41,443 nt of DNA. Source: Acidobacteriota bacterium (GTDB lineage Bacteria > Acidobacteriota > Terriglobia > UBA7540). Both the position numbers and the translations under genes were made by a program. The notes below the pieces were generated by a model. It had not been told where the DNA came from, made no database searches, and saw only the letters and a program-made list of their open reading frames with translations. The DNA is taken from the NCBI GenBank assembly GCA_003165315.1, contig PLSX01000020.1:1-41443 (forward strand), in the 5' to 3' direction. The number at the start of each line of letters is the position of its first letter. The first letter of the stretch is position 1. Shown here one piece after another: positions 1 through 8,567 of the stretch.

Positions 1-186
1 GTCCCGCAGATTGTTATAAGTCGTACCCCTTGAAGAGCGTGGATCCGCACGATTCACGGCTTCGAAGATTTCCGCAGCCGTGGGGTGATTGTTGTGCTCC
101 AACAAGAATGCCATCACAGCATAGCGCTGGGGAGTGCACCGCAACCCGCTGTCTTCGAGTGAGCGTTTAATGGCCTGGGGGTCCAT
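1..186 (-). CDS. Fur/PerR-family transcriptional regulator (N-terminal part, cut by window edge)
   Basis: Reading the minus strand from the ATG at 186 gives 62 codons that run off the window. The segment has the start of the Fur-family winged helix: GLRCTPQRYAVMAFLLE, then HPTAAEIFEAV, then a TTYNNLRD recognition-helix end, which resembles PerR more than classical Fur. The dimerisation domain and metal-binding histidines and cysteines lie outside the window, so PerR versus Fur versus Zur cannot be settled. It is divergent from the fatty-acid oxidation genes. No clear Shine-Dalgarno site precedes the ATG. A palindromic site starts 8 bases upstream of the start codon and suggests autoregulation. 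The family call is firm; the metal or peroxide specificity is inference. Confidence 0.85.
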   Translation of the reverse strand, partial: MDPQAIKRSLEDSGLRCTPQRYAVMAFLLEHNNHPTAAEIFEAVNRADPRSSRGTTYNNLRD

Positions 187-193
187 GAGTTGT

Positions 194-217
194 TTAGACT
201 ATTTCTAATCTTAGATT
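194..217. promoter_or_regulatory. Candidate PerR/Fur-type operator, overlapping palindromes
   Basis: TTAGACTATTTCTAA (194-208) is an inverted repeat of TTAGA and TCTAA separated by 5 bases. It matches 11 of the 14 defined positions of the PerR box TTATAATNATTATAA. AATCTTAGATT (207-217) is a second perfect 5-1-5 palindrome that overlaps it. The site is in the divergent region, right beside the start of the Fur-family gene. Repression of that gene, and possibly of the fad cluster, is inferred. Confidence 0.55.
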
Positions 218-393
218 TTGTCAAGCCTTATGCATTTAAGGCTTCTGGGCCAAGAATACTAGCGTTTGCTGCATTGAATATTCTCATGGAGTGGCCGCGT
301 TGCTACCCTTTTCTGTTTCCGCATAACTTGACCGTCTTAGGGGCATTCGCGATAATGACATTCTCTTCAAACAGCAATCGGCGGGGGCAACAG

Positions 394-2808
394 ATGCGCG
401 ACATCCGCAAGGTGGCCGTTCTGGGCGCGGGAACAATGGGCTCGCGCCTTGCCGCCCAACTTGCCAACGCGTCAGTTCCCTGCCTGCTATTGGACATCGC
501 TCCCAGCCAATTAACATCGCAAGAACAAGCCAGAGGGTTGGGGCTTGACGCGCCACAAGTTCGCAATCGCATGGCGGGCGCGGGCCTGGATGCGGCGCTA
601 AAGTCCCGCCCTGCGGCATTCTTTGTCCCTGAGGCTGCTCGCCTGATTACAGTCGGCAACTTTGAGGACGACCTCGCCAAACTCAAGGATTGCGATTGGA
701 TCATTGAAGCGGTGATGGAGGATCTCAACGTCAAGCGCGCGCTGCTGGAGAAGGTCCAGGCCTTCCGCTCGCCGAACTCCATCGTCAGCTCGAATACATC
801 GGGAATCTCCATTTCGTCTTTGTGCGCCGGATTCAGCGAGGATTTTCGCCACCACTTTCTGGGCGCGCACTTTTTCAATCCTCCGCGCTACCTGCACTTG
901 CTGGAGATCATCCCCCAGCCGGAAACACTTCCGGCTGTCGTGGAGGCAATCTCGCACTTCGGCGACTACGTTTTGGGCAAAGGCATCGTCATCGCCAAGG
1001 ACACGCCCAACTTCATTGGCAATCGAATCGGAATTTTCGTTACCCTGGCCGTACTCCGCATCATGCAGGAGGACGGATACTCCATTGAGGAGATCGATAC
1101 GCTGACCGGCCCTGTCCTGGGAATGCCGAAGTCGGCCACGTTCCGCACCCTCGATATCGTTGGCCTGGATGTGCTGGCACATGTCGTGAAAAACCTGCAC
1201 GAGTCACTACCCCAGGACGAGCGCCGCGACCTCTTCCACCTTCCCGACTTTGTGGAGGAGATGCTCGGGCGAGGTTTGCTGGGAGATAAGACGGGCCAGG
1301 GCTTCTACAAGAAGGTTAAGGGGAAAAGCCCTGATGAAAGCGAAATCCTGACCCTGGACCGCACAACCTTTGAATTTCGCGCCCGCCAGCGCGCTGCGTT
1401 CCCTTCCCTGGAAATGGCGCGCAATGTGGACGATCTGCGCGAGCGGGTCAAGATTCTCTTCCAAGCCACTGACCGCGCCGGAGATTTCTATCGCAAGTTG
1501 TTTTCAGACGTCTTCCACTACGCTGCCATGCGCGTTCCTGAAATTGCCGACGACATCCTCTCCATCGACAACGCCATGAAGTGGGGATTCGGGTGGGAAA
1601 TGGGACCGTTCGAGTTGTGGAGCGCCTGGGGCATCGAGCGGGTCGTCGAAAACTGGGTCAGCGAGAGCCGGCCCGTCCCACTGATCGTGGAACAGTTGCG
1701 TGCCACAGGCGGAAAATCCTTTTACGTTCAGGAGGACGGGACAAGGACCTTCTTTGACGGGCAATCCGGCAGCTATCACCCGATTCCGGAGCGGTCGGGA
1801 GTCATCCTGCTTCCTGCCCTGAAGTCCCGGAAGAAGGAAGTAAAGAGAAACGCCGGGGCAAGCCTGATCGATTTGGGCGACGGAGTGCTGTGCCTGGAAT
1901 TTCATTCCAAGATGAACACCATTGGCGGCGATACGGTCCAGATGGTCCACGCTGGCCTGAAGGCGCTGGACGCGAGCTTCGATGCGATGGTGATCGGAAA
2001 CCAGGGACCAAACTTCTGCGTCGGCGCCAATTTGATGCTGGTCCTGGCCGCAATTCAAGAGGGCGATTGGGATGAGGTCAATCTCGCCGTTCGCGCTTTC
2101 CAAAACGCCAACATGGCTCTGAAGTACGCGCCAAAACCCGTGGTGGCCGCGCCATTTGGAATGACGCTGGGCGGCGGGACGGAAATGTGCCTGCACACCG
2201 CCCGCGTGCGCGCCGCGGCGGAAACCTACATGGGATTGGTGGAAGCCAGTGTTGGACTGATCCCCGCGGGCGGCGGATCGAAAGAGATGCTGCTGCGCTC
2301 GATTGACCGCGTGCCGGCGGATCCCGATGCCGACCCCTTCACCTACTTGAAGGAAGTGTTTCTGAATATCGGCATGGCCAAGGTCTCCACCTGTGCCCAG
2401 GATGCACGTCGGCTGCACTATCTGTCTCCACGGGACTCGATCAGCATGAATCGCGACCGGCAGCTTGCCGATGCCAGGCAATTGGCGCTCGATCTGTTCC
2501 ACTTGGAATATCGCCCAGGGCAACCACGAAATGACGTTCGCGCCCTCGGCCAATCTGCGTTTGCCAAGATGAAGCTTGGGCTCCACCTGATGCGCCGCGC
2601 CGAATACATCTCCGATTACGACGTGGTGGTGGGAACGCAGCTCGCCAAGGTGCTATCCGGGGGCGGCGAATTTACCTCGCCTCAATTTGTTTCCGAACAG
2701 TACTTGCTCGATCTCGAGCGCGAGGCCTTCCTCAGCCTCTGCGGGCAAAGAAAAACAGTGGAGCGAATTCAGTTCACCTTGAAGAAGGGCAAGCCGTTGA
2801 GGAATTGA
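394..2808 (+). CDS. fadN: 3-hydroxyacyl-CoA dehydrogenase / enoyl-CoA hydratase (FadN type)
   Basis: This bifunctional beta-oxidation enzyme of 804 residues has the dehydrogenase first and the hydratase second, as in Bacillus FadN and opposite to FadB. The Rossmann motif GAGTMG lies at residues 11-16. The dehydrogenase C-domain contains KTGQGFYKK. The crotonase fold covers roughly residues 490-690, with oxyanion-hole segments GPNFCVGANL and GMTLGGGTE and a second glutamate in VEASVGLIPAGGG. The reading frame is open back to a TTG at 190, but that extension has no family similarity and covers the operator. The ATG at 394 has a G-rich Shine-Dalgarno run (383-387) and starts directly at the NAD-binding strand. 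With fadA and fadE downstream it forms a fadNAE-like unit. Confidence 0.92.
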   Translation: MRDIRKVAVLGAGTMGSRLAAQLANASVPCLLLDIAPSQLTSQEQARGLGLDAPQVRNRMAGAGLDAALKSRPAAFFVPEAARLITVGNFEDDLAKLKDCDWIIEAVMEDLNVKRALLEKVQAFRSPNSIVSSNTSGISISSLCAGFSEDFRHHFLGAHFFNPPRYLHLLEIIPQPETLPAVVEAISHFGDYVLGKGIVIAKDTPNFIGNRIGIFVTLAVLRIMQEDGYSIEEIDTLTGPVLGMPKSATFRTLDIVGLDVLAHVVKNLHESLPQDERRDLFHLPDFVEEMLGRGLLGDKTGQGFYKKVKGKSPDESEILTLDRTTFEFRARQRAAFPSLEMARNVDDLRERVKILFQATDRAGDFYRKLFSDVFHYAAMRVPEIADDILSIDNAMKWGFGWEMGPFELWSAWGIERVVENWVSESRPVPLIVEQLRATGGKSFYVQEDGTRTFFDGQSGSYHPIPERSGVILLPALKSRKKEVKRNAGASLIDLGDGVLCLEFHSKMNTIGGDTVQMVHAGLKALDASFDAMVIGNQGPNFCVGANLMLVLAAIQEGDWDEVNLAVRAFQNANMALKYAPKPVVAAPFGMTLGGGTEMCLHTARVRAAAETYMGLVEASVGLIPAGGGSKEMLLRSIDRVPADPDADPFTYLKEVFLNIGMAKVSTCAQDARRLHYLSPRDSISMNRDRQLADARQLALDLFHLEYRPGQPRNDVRALGQSAFAKMKLGLHLMRRAEYISDYDVVVGTQLAKVLSGGGEFTSPQFVSEQYLLDLEREAFLSLCGQRKTVERIQFTLKKGKPLRN

Positions 2809-2819
2809 TTAGGAAATTC

Positions 2820-2912
2820 GTCAGTTGTCAGTTGTAAGTCGCCAGTGGTCAGCCAAGACAGCCAAAGGCATCTAGTCGAAGCGCGACACTCGAGAACTCA
2901 AGACTGATGACT
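2820..2912. repeat. Degenerate heptad-phased intergenic tract
   Basis: The gap between fadN and fadA is written in seven-base steps, for example TCAGTTG TCAGTTG TAAGTCG CCAGTGG TCAGCCA, and later TGATGAC TGATGAT. Similar seven-base phasing occurs in several other gaps of this window. The function is unknown. Confidence 0.55.
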
Positions 2913-2949
2913 GATGATTTCAACCAAGGCGTTGTACCGGGAGAAACTT

Positions 2950-4173
2950 ATGCGGGAAGCCGTCATCGTTTCCATTGCGCGCACGGCGGTGGGCAAGGCG
3001 CCGCGCGGTACGCTTCGTTCAACGCGGCCCGATGACATGGCGGCCGCCGTCATCCGAGAAGCCCTGCGGCGTGCACCAAGCCTGGACGCGGGCGATGTGG
3101 AGGACGTCATTCTGGGCTGCGCGATGCCGGAGGCCGAGCAGGGGAACAATGTGGCCCGTGTCGCTTCGCTGCGTGCCGGCCTTCCTGTGACAGTCCCGGC
3201 TATGACCATCAATCGCTTCTGTTCTTCCGGACTTCAAGCCATCGCCCTTGCTTCCGAGCGCATCCTTGCTGGGGCCGCCGAGGTAATCATCGCCGGTGGC
3301 ACGGAGACCATGAGCATGATCCCCATCGGCGGCTACCATTTCTCGCCAAATCCATTCCTGATGGACCAATACCCCGATACCTATCTCGGCATGGGGCTGA
3401 CTGCGGAAAATCTGGCGGTGAAGCATGATATTTCGCGGGAAGAGCAGGATCGGTTCTCGTGGCGCAGCCATCAGCGGGCCTCAGCAGCCATCGAGCAGGG
3501 AAAATTCCGGGACGAAATTGCGCCACTGGAAGTCATCGACGTCAGCATGAACGGCGGACGAAAACCCACGACACGCAAGGTAATCTTCGAGACTGACGAG
3601 GGGCCGAGGCGCGATACTTCTCTTGAAGCGCTGGCGAAGCTCAAACCCGCATTTCATGCGCACGGAACTGTGACGGCGGGCAATGCCTCGCAAATGAGCG
3701 ATGGCGCGGCGGCGGCAGTGGTGATGTCACTCGACCGTGCGAAGGCGCTGGGCCTTGCGCCGTTGGCGCGATTTGTTAGTTACGCAACGGCGGGCTGCCC
3801 CCCGGAGGAGATGGGCGTGGGTCCCGTTTACGCCATTCCCAAGGCATTGAAATTGGCCGGGCTGGGACTCTCCAATATTGATCTGATTGAACTCAACGAG
3901 GCCTTTGCCGCACAGGCGCTCACGGTCATCAAACTCGCAGACCTCGATTTGGAAAGAACCAATGTGAACGGCGGCGCCATCGCCTTGGGCCATCCTCTGG
4001 GATGCACGGGCGCAAAGCTCACGGCCACGCTGTTCGGCGAAATGAAGCGCCGTAAAGCTCGCTATGGCTTGGTCACCATGTGCGTGGGCGGCGGGATGGG
4101 CGCCGCGGGTATTTTTGAAAACTTGCAAGAGCCAAATGCGATCCTTGAAGTGGCCGAACGTGTTGCCTCATGA
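2950..4173 (+). CDS. fadA: Acetyl-CoA C-acyltransferase (3-ketoacyl-CoA thiolase)
   Basis: A thiolase of 407 residues, which performs the last step of beta-oxidation: 3-ketoacyl-CoA plus CoA gives acyl-CoA plus acetyl-CoA. The nucleophile is Cys91 in NRFCSSGLQA. The second active-site region GGAIALGHPLGCTGAK supplies His348, and Cys378 in CVGGGMG is the acid/base. The length is normal for the degradative thiolases. The frame is open to an ATG 36 bases upstream, but the ATG at 2950 has a GGGAGA ribosome site about 7 bases away and begins exactly at the conserved REAVIVSIART segment. It follows fadN and probably shares its transcript. Confidence 0.93.
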   Translation: MREAVIVSIARTAVGKAPRGTLRSTRPDDMAAAVIREALRRAPSLDAGDVEDVILGCAMPEAEQGNNVARVASLRAGLPVTVPAMTINRFCSSGLQAIALASERILAGAAEVIIAGGTETMSMIPIGGYHFSPNPFLMDQYPDTYLGMGLTAENLAVKHDISREEQDRFSWRSHQRASAAIEQGKFRDEIAPLEVIDVSMNGGRKPTTRKVIFETDEGPRRDTSLEALAKLKPAFHAHGTVTAGNASQMSDGAAAAVVMSLDRAKALGLAPLARFVSYATAGCPPEEMGVGPVYAIPKALKLAGLGLSNIDLIELNEAFAAQALTVIKLADLDLERTNVNGGAIALGHPLGCTGAKLTATLFGEMKRRKARYGLVTMCVGGGMGAAGIFENLQEPNAILEVAERVAS

Positions 4174-4185
4174 TAAGACGTACGG

Positions 4186-4201
4186 GCGGTTCGCGAACCG
4201 C
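4186..4201. repeat. REP-like 16-bp perfect palindrome, copy 1
   Basis: GCGGTTCGCGAACCGC is a perfect palindrome in the 59-bp gap between fadA and the VOC gene, preceded by GGG. A near-identical copy with TC at its centre lies at 14973-14988. In RNA it would form a seven-pair hairpin. Two copies in gaps suggest a dispersed intergenic element. Confidence 0.55.
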
Positions 4202-4232
4202 AGCTACTATCCATCATCAAAGGAGACAAGCA

Positions 4233-4619
4233 ATGGAGCGAGTTACGGGTCTGGGCGGTTTGTTTTTCAAAGCAGAAGATCCTGAAGCATTATACGCATG
4301 GTACGAAAAGCATCTGGGGATAAAGCGCGGGCCGGAGGGGGCCGTGTCATTCATCTGGCGTGAAAATAATGACAAGGCAAAAGATGGAAGGACTGTTTGG
4401 GCAATTTTCCCCAAAAAGACCACCTACTTTCAACCCAGCAGCGCGAACTTCATGATGAACTTCCGCGTCGCCGATCTCGATGGACTCCTCGCAGCGCTGA
4501 AGGAAGAAGGAGTGGAGGTTGACCCGCACCGCGAGGATTTCGACTTCGGGCGCTTTGCTTGGATCATGGACCCCGAGGGAAATCGGATTGAGCTTTGGGA
4601 ACCAGCGGCGGGCAGTTGA
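4233..4619 (+). CDS. VOC-superfamily (glyoxalase/dioxygenase-like) protein
   Basis: A small protein of 128 residues with one vicinal-oxygen-chelate fold made of two beta-alpha-beta-beta-beta halves. The N-terminal half contains the signature FFKAEDPEALYAWYEKHLG, and the C-terminal half ends in MDPEGNRIELWEP, whose glutamate is the usual metal ligand. AAGGAGA precedes the ATG at good spacing, so the ATG at 4233 is chosen over an in-frame start 63 bases upstream. The substrate cannot be read from sequence. The family includes glyoxalase I, epimerases and resistance proteins. Its place between thiolase and acyl-CoA dehydrogenase suggests handling of a CoA ester or a reactive by-product, which is only inference. 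Confidence 0.85.
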   Translation: MERVTGLGGLFFKAEDPEALYAWYEKHLGIKRGPEGAVSFIWRENNDKAKDGRTVWAIFPKKTTYFQPSSANFMMNFRVADLDGLLAALKEEGVEVDPHREDFDFGRFAWIMDPEGNRIELWEPAAGS

Positions 4620-4687
4620 AAATGCGGTCTGCCGACCGATCGCGGCAGGTCATCATCGTACGGAACCAGAAAGCAATGGGGGCAAGT

Positions 4688-6496
4688 ATGGCAGAACCAA
4701 GTGCACCTGCGTCGCAGCGAATCAAGGGCGGCAGCTTTTTGATTGAATCGCGCACGCCCCAGGAAGTGTTCACGCCCGAGGACATGACGGACGAACATCG
4801 CTTGATTGCCCAGACGGCGCAGGACTTCATCGACCAGGAAATCGTGCCCCGCTTGACTGAGATCGAAGGAAAGAGGCCGGGATTGCTGCGCGAACTGTTG
4901 AAGAAAGCAGCCGAACTTGGCTTTTGCGCCACCGATGTTCCGCAGAGATTTGGCGGGTTGGAACTGGACAAAATCTCTTCCATTCTTGTGGCGGAAAGAA
5001 TGGCGCGCGACGGCTCCTGGGCCACCACGGTTGGGGCGCAGGCGGGAATCGGCATCCTTCCCATCACATTCTTTGGCACGGAAGAGCAGAAAGCCAAATA
5101 TCTACCTAAGCTCGCGAGCGCCGAGTGGGTGGGCGCTTACTGCCTGAGCGAGGCATCCTCGGCCTCCGACGCGCTCAACTGTAAAACGCGAGCCACGCTC
5201 GCTGCGGACGGAAAGCATTACCTCCTGAATGGCGCCAAGATGTGGGTCACCAACGGCGGCATCGCGGACATTTACCTGGTGTTTGCCAAAATCGACGGCG
5301 AAAAATTCACGGCCTTTATCGTGGACCGTAATTTTGCCGGAGTCATGCCCGGGGCGGAAGAACATAAGATGGGAATTCGCGGCTCCTCCACAACGTCGCT
5401 GACTCTTGAGAACGTCCCTGTCCCCGTTGAAAATGTCCTGGGTGAGATCGGCAAGGGACATTTGATTGCCTTCAACATTCTGAACATGGGCCGCTACCGA
5501 TTGGGCGCAGGGTGTGTGGGAGGCAGTAAATATCTTCTGATCGATGCGCTGAAATGGGCCGGAGAACGCAACGCCTTTGGACGTAAAATTGCCGACTTTG
5601 GATTGATCAAAGAGAAGCTCGGTGAGATGGTGGCGCAGATTTACGCCCTGGAGAGCATGTCCTATCGAACCAGCGGAATGATCGACGCGATGCTCAAGGG
5701 GATTGACCGGGGTTCGGCCACGACTCCGAAGCAGACCTTGGAAGCTTTACAGGAGTGTGCCGTTGAGTGCTCCATCTTAAAGGTTATCGGCACGGAGACG
5801 CTGGATTTCATGGCCGATGAAGCAGTGCAAATCTTCGGTGGGTATGGCTTCTGCAGCGGGTACGATGTTGAGCGCGCCTATCGCGACCAGCGCGTCAATC
5901 GAATCTTTGAGGGCACCAACGAAATCAATCGGCTGCTGATCACCGACATGCTGATGAAGCGCTCTCAAAAAGGTCAGTTGCCCTTACTCGCCGCCGCGCA
6001 AAAACTGACCGATGAAATCCTGGGAACGGCGCCCATTGAGGAGGCAGACGACGATGACCCGTTTGCCGGGGAGATCCGGTTGGTGCAGGGCGCAAAGAAG
6101 GTTTTTCTGCTGGTGGCTGGAAGCGCAGTCCAGCGTTTTATGCTGGGGCTTGAGCAGGAGCAGGAAGTGGTGGGCGTGATCAGTAACCTGGTGATGGCGG
6201 TCTACGCCATGGAAAGCGTCCTGCTTCGCTCCCAAAAGGGTATTTCGCATGATTCTGCATCGGCAGGAGAAATCCGAATTGCCGTGGCGCGCATCTGCAT
6301 CCAAGAGGCGGCGGATCGGATTGAAACAGAAGCACGCCGGGCACTCGCCCGCATAGCCGACGGCGAAACGCTGCGTACTCAACTCTCTGTTTTGAGGAGA
6401 TTCCTGCGACGGATACCACCGGATTCGATCGGCTTGAAACGGCAACTGGCGGATGCTGCCATGGAGAAGAATCGCTATCCTTTTGGATGGTGGTAG
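4688..6496 (+). CDS. fadE: Acyl-CoA dehydrogenase (FadE type)
   Basis: A flavoprotein of about 602 residues that catalyses the first step of beta-oxidation, acyl-CoA to trans-2-enoyl-CoA. The order is the N-terminal helical domain, a beta domain containing YCLSEASSASDA and WVTNGG, the C-terminal helical domain with FGGYGFCSGYDVERAYRD and FEGTNEI near residue 407, and then a C-terminal extension of about 170 residues. That extension is seen in the long FadE of Bacillus (about 594 aa), so the fadN-fadA-fadE set is consistent. In-frame starts exist at 4595 (overlapping the VOC gene), 4676 and 4688. I chose 4688 because it gives the usual length and has GGGGG just upstream. The start is uncertain by a few codons. 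Confidence 0.92.
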   Translation: MAEPSAPASQRIKGGSFLIESRTPQEVFTPEDMTDEHRLIAQTAQDFIDQEIVPRLTEIEGKRPGLLRELLKKAAELGFCATDVPQRFGGLELDKISSILVAERMARDGSWATTVGAQAGIGILPITFFGTEEQKAKYLPKLASAEWVGAYCLSEASSASDALNCKTRATLAADGKHYLLNGAKMWVTNGGIADIYLVFAKIDGEKFTAFIVDRNFAGVMPGAEEHKMGIRGSSTTSLTLENVPVPVENVLGEIGKGHLIAFNILNMGRYRLGAGCVGGSKYLLIDALKWAGERNAFGRKIADFGLIKEKLGEMVAQIYALESMSYRTSGMIDAMLKGIDRGSATTPKQTLEALQECAVECSILKVIGTETLDFMADEAVQIFGGYGFCSGYDVERAYRDQRVNRIFEGTNEINRLLITDMLMKRSQKGQLPLLAAAQKLTDEILGTAPIEEADDDDPFAGEIRLVQGAKKVFLLVAGSAVQRFMLGLEQEQEVVGVISNLVMAVYAMESVLLRSQKGISHDSASAGEIRIAVARICIQEAADRIETEARRALARIADGETLRTQLSVLRRFLRRIPPDSIGLKRQLADAAMEKNRYPFGWW

Positions 6497-6553
6497 GTCG
6501 CGGGCGGTCTGCACATCTCACACATGTAATTTACCCCAAGGAACCACCTCCAA

Positions 6554-6946
6554 CTATAATCCCCGCAGCGCCTTGGCCGCTCCCACGACATCTGAAACTG
6601 ACAAGATAAGGTCCGCCTTCTTGTCGCCTGTGGGGATGCTGGCGTAAGAATACTCGATGTTGATGTTTTCCGCCCCCAGTCGCGTTCCAACCTCTCCCAG
6701 AACGCCCGGCTTGTCTGCCAAGGTCACGCGGAGTACCTCTTCCTCCGTAACACGCACTCCGAGTTCTTGAAGAACTCTTTTCGCTTTCGCCGGACTACTG
6801 ACCAGGAGATGGACGGGGCTTTCATTGCCAGTATTCCAGCTGGTGATAGCTGAAATATTGACCTTGGCCTTGCCTAATGCAGTGGTGATCCGGCCAAGTT
6901 CACCAGGCTTGCTATCGATCCAGGCGGAAATCTGTTTAACTCTCAA
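6554..6946 (-). CDS. Tandem ACT-domain protein
   Basis: About 130 residues made of two ACT domains: VKQISAWIDSKPGELGRI to about residue 65, then VLRVTLADKPGVLGEVGTRL to the end. Both carry the pattern in which a strand is followed by a proline-glycine turn and a helix, which binds small ligands, often amino acids. There is no catalytic domain, so a regulatory or sensor role is likely. The best start is a TTG at 6946 with GGGAGAG 4 bases upstream. In-frame ATGs at 6988 and 6970 would add residues outside the fold and have poor ribosome sites. It is convergent with fadE and lies 74 bp downstream of the DUF4380-like gene. The ligand is unknown. Confidence 0.85.
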   Translation of the reverse strand: MRVKQISAWIDSKPGELGRITTALGKAKVNISAITSWNTGNESPVHLLVSSPAKAKRVLQELGVRVTEEEVLRVTLADKPGVLGEVGTRLGAENINIEYSYASIPTGDKKADLILSVSDVVGAAKALRGL

Positions 6947-6979
6947 TGGACTCTCCCAAACCCCTTGCATGTCTCCATT

Positions 6980-7028
6980 TACCACCAACTACCTACCACC
7001 TGCTATCCATGATCCACCATCTACCACC
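6980..7028. repeat. Degenerate heptad-phased tract
   Basis: On the plus strand the sequence reads CCAACTA CCTACCA CCTGCTA TCCATGA TCCACCA TCTACCA. It fills the gap between the ACT gene and the DUF4380-like gene and overlaps the stop codon of the latter. Confidence 0.5.
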
Positions 7029-8481
7029 GGGGCCGCAGAATGAAGTTCCCAAGGAAACCGCGATTTTCGCCGTCGCGATCCAGTGCCGCCACGCTGACGC
7101 GGAAGGCATCGGCAGGGCATGAAATTGTCTTGTCCAACCGCACCACTTCGCGGGGGTCAACCGTCTGGAGAGAGACATGGCCCAACTCCTCACCCATGGC
7201 GCTGAAGAATTCGGCCTGAATTGTTCCGGGCGAAAAAACTCCGAATGTGCCTTTCAATGTGACATTAGCTCCGTCAATCGTTCCGCTAAGGGCTTCACTC
7301 GCGACTCCGCCCGAAGTCGGATCGCTGGAAATTGGATAAGGCACCCGCGTCGGTGACCAGAAGATGGGGTAGGAGAATTCCTCGCCCGGCTCCAATCGCG
7401 CATAGGGGCTCATCCCTTCGGTCTCAAAGAAGTAGGGCGTCTTACTCGGATCATTTTCCAGGACTTGGTTAAAAGGCCCGCGTGAGAATGTTCCTGGTCC
7501 GTCGTTCCACTGCTCCACCGAGGCTCCGTCAGGATATTCCTGGTCGGGAAAGTATTTGAAGTTCTCTACAAAGCCGATATTCTTTTGCCCGTTTACCACT
7601 GCATACCAGCCGGCGTTGGAGTCGGCGGCAGCCTTGCACATCCAATACATATAGTGGACGCGAAGGATTTTCCCCCCTTGAATGACCTCGTAGCTGGGGT
7701 GGCGCGCATCTCCGTAAGGTTTGTAATATCCCTCCGGGTATTTGCTGTGTGGATTGAGGGGAATATACATATAAAGCTCAGGATTGGGCTTGGAAGGATC
7801 GGTCGCATCCGCGGCGTCGTTCTGAATCAGGTGCCAGATACCCCAGCGAATCTGCCGTCGACTGATGTTTCGCAGTACCTGGTCTACCTTGACCCGTGTG
7901 GTGTCCGCATAAACATGGTAAGTGCGAATAAACTGTACACCGGTGCGGGGATCCTCCGGGCTGGTGACGCGGACAGCGACTTGGGCAGGAGTGTCGGTTA
8001 CAACTTCAGCTTTGAATGTGGATCCGTCCAGAATGTAGTAAGGAATGCTTGGCCACTCACCATCGTTCATCCAACCTTCGGGGCCCGGCCAGACCTTGTC
8101 TCCGCCATAATTTGCCCAGCCGGCCTTGAGGTTGTTCTCCGACTCCGGCAGGACCTTGCCCTCAAGAGCCTTGTTCACAAAGAAAAACTCTTGATCGCCC
8201 AACTCAAGCTGGATCGCACGTCCCCCCAGTTCAGGGGCCACATAAAGTGAGACAAGACCGTTGGTGAGCTTGTAAACATTCCACTTCCGGTATTGGGTTT
8301 GTTCGACCTTTGCGGAGTAAGACGGTGCAGGCGCTGCCATTACGGACCTCACAGTAATAAAGGGGATGATGGACTTAGTCCAACCGGCAAGGTGGGTGTG
8401 TTGTGGAGATGGGGCAACAGCCACGCCCAGGAGGATGGCGATAACACTCAGCGTGGTAAACTGCGGCATTAGTCGTTTCAT
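7021..8481 (-). CDS. Exported DUF4380-like (aldose-epimerase-fold) protein
   Basis: A 486-residue protein with a hydrophobic N-terminal segment (about residues 10-24) that would act as a signal peptide or anchor. The body contains GLVSLYVAPELGGRAIQLEL, WPGPEGW, an aromatic-rich middle (WGIWHLIQ) and EPGEEFSYPIFWSP. These features are typical of DUF4380 proteins, which resemble galactose-mutarotase and hydrolase beta-sandwich folds. It probably binds or modifies a carbohydrate outside the cytoplasm. It is the last sugar-related gene of a minus-strand run with xylulokinase, a dehydrogenase and an isomerase. A C-run/G-run hairpin overlaps its ribosome binding site. The family call rests on motif recognition and is moderately sure; the activity is unknown. 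Confidence 0.7.
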   Translation of the reverse strand: MKRLMPQFTTLSVIAILLGVAVAPSPQHTHLAGWTKSIIPFITVRSVMAAPAPSYSAKVEQTQYRKWNVYKLTNGLVSLYVAPELGGRAIQLELGDQEFFFVNKALEGKVLPESENNLKAGWANYGGDKVWPGPEGWMNDGEWPSIPYYILDGSTFKAEVVTDTPAQVAVRVTSPEDPRTGVQFIRTYHVYADTTRVKVDQVLRNISRRQIRWGIWHLIQNDAADATDPSKPNPELYMYIPLNPHSKYPEGYYKPYGDARHPSYEVIQGGKILRVHYMYWMCKAAADSNAGWYAVVNGQKNIGFVENFKYFPDQEYPDGASVEQWNDGPGTFSRGPFNQVLENDPSKTPYFFETEGMSPYARLEPGEEFSYPIFWSPTRVPYPISSDPTSGGVASEALSGTIDGANVTLKGTFGVFSPGTIQAEFFSAMGEELGHVSLQTVDPREVVRLDKTISCPADAFRVSVAALDRDGENRGFLGNFILRPRW

Positions 8482-8567
8482 GATCGTGCCCCCAGGGGGG
8501 GGATGTCCAGTTTAGGCCAGTCGTTTTGGTTAGGGGATTCGCCCACTCTGGCTGGGCCCCCTTAGAA

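Noticed and set aside
190-393. N-terminal extension of fadN from a TTG at 190
   Set aside because: The 68 extra residues have no family counterpart, the TTG overlaps the operator-like palindromes, and the ATG at 394 has a ribosome site and starts at the NAD-binding strand.
1504-2586. 360-codon open frame on the minus strand inside fadN
   Set aside because: It lies antisense to a clear enzyme gene in high-GC DNA; composition is His/Gln/Arg-rich and shows no family motif.
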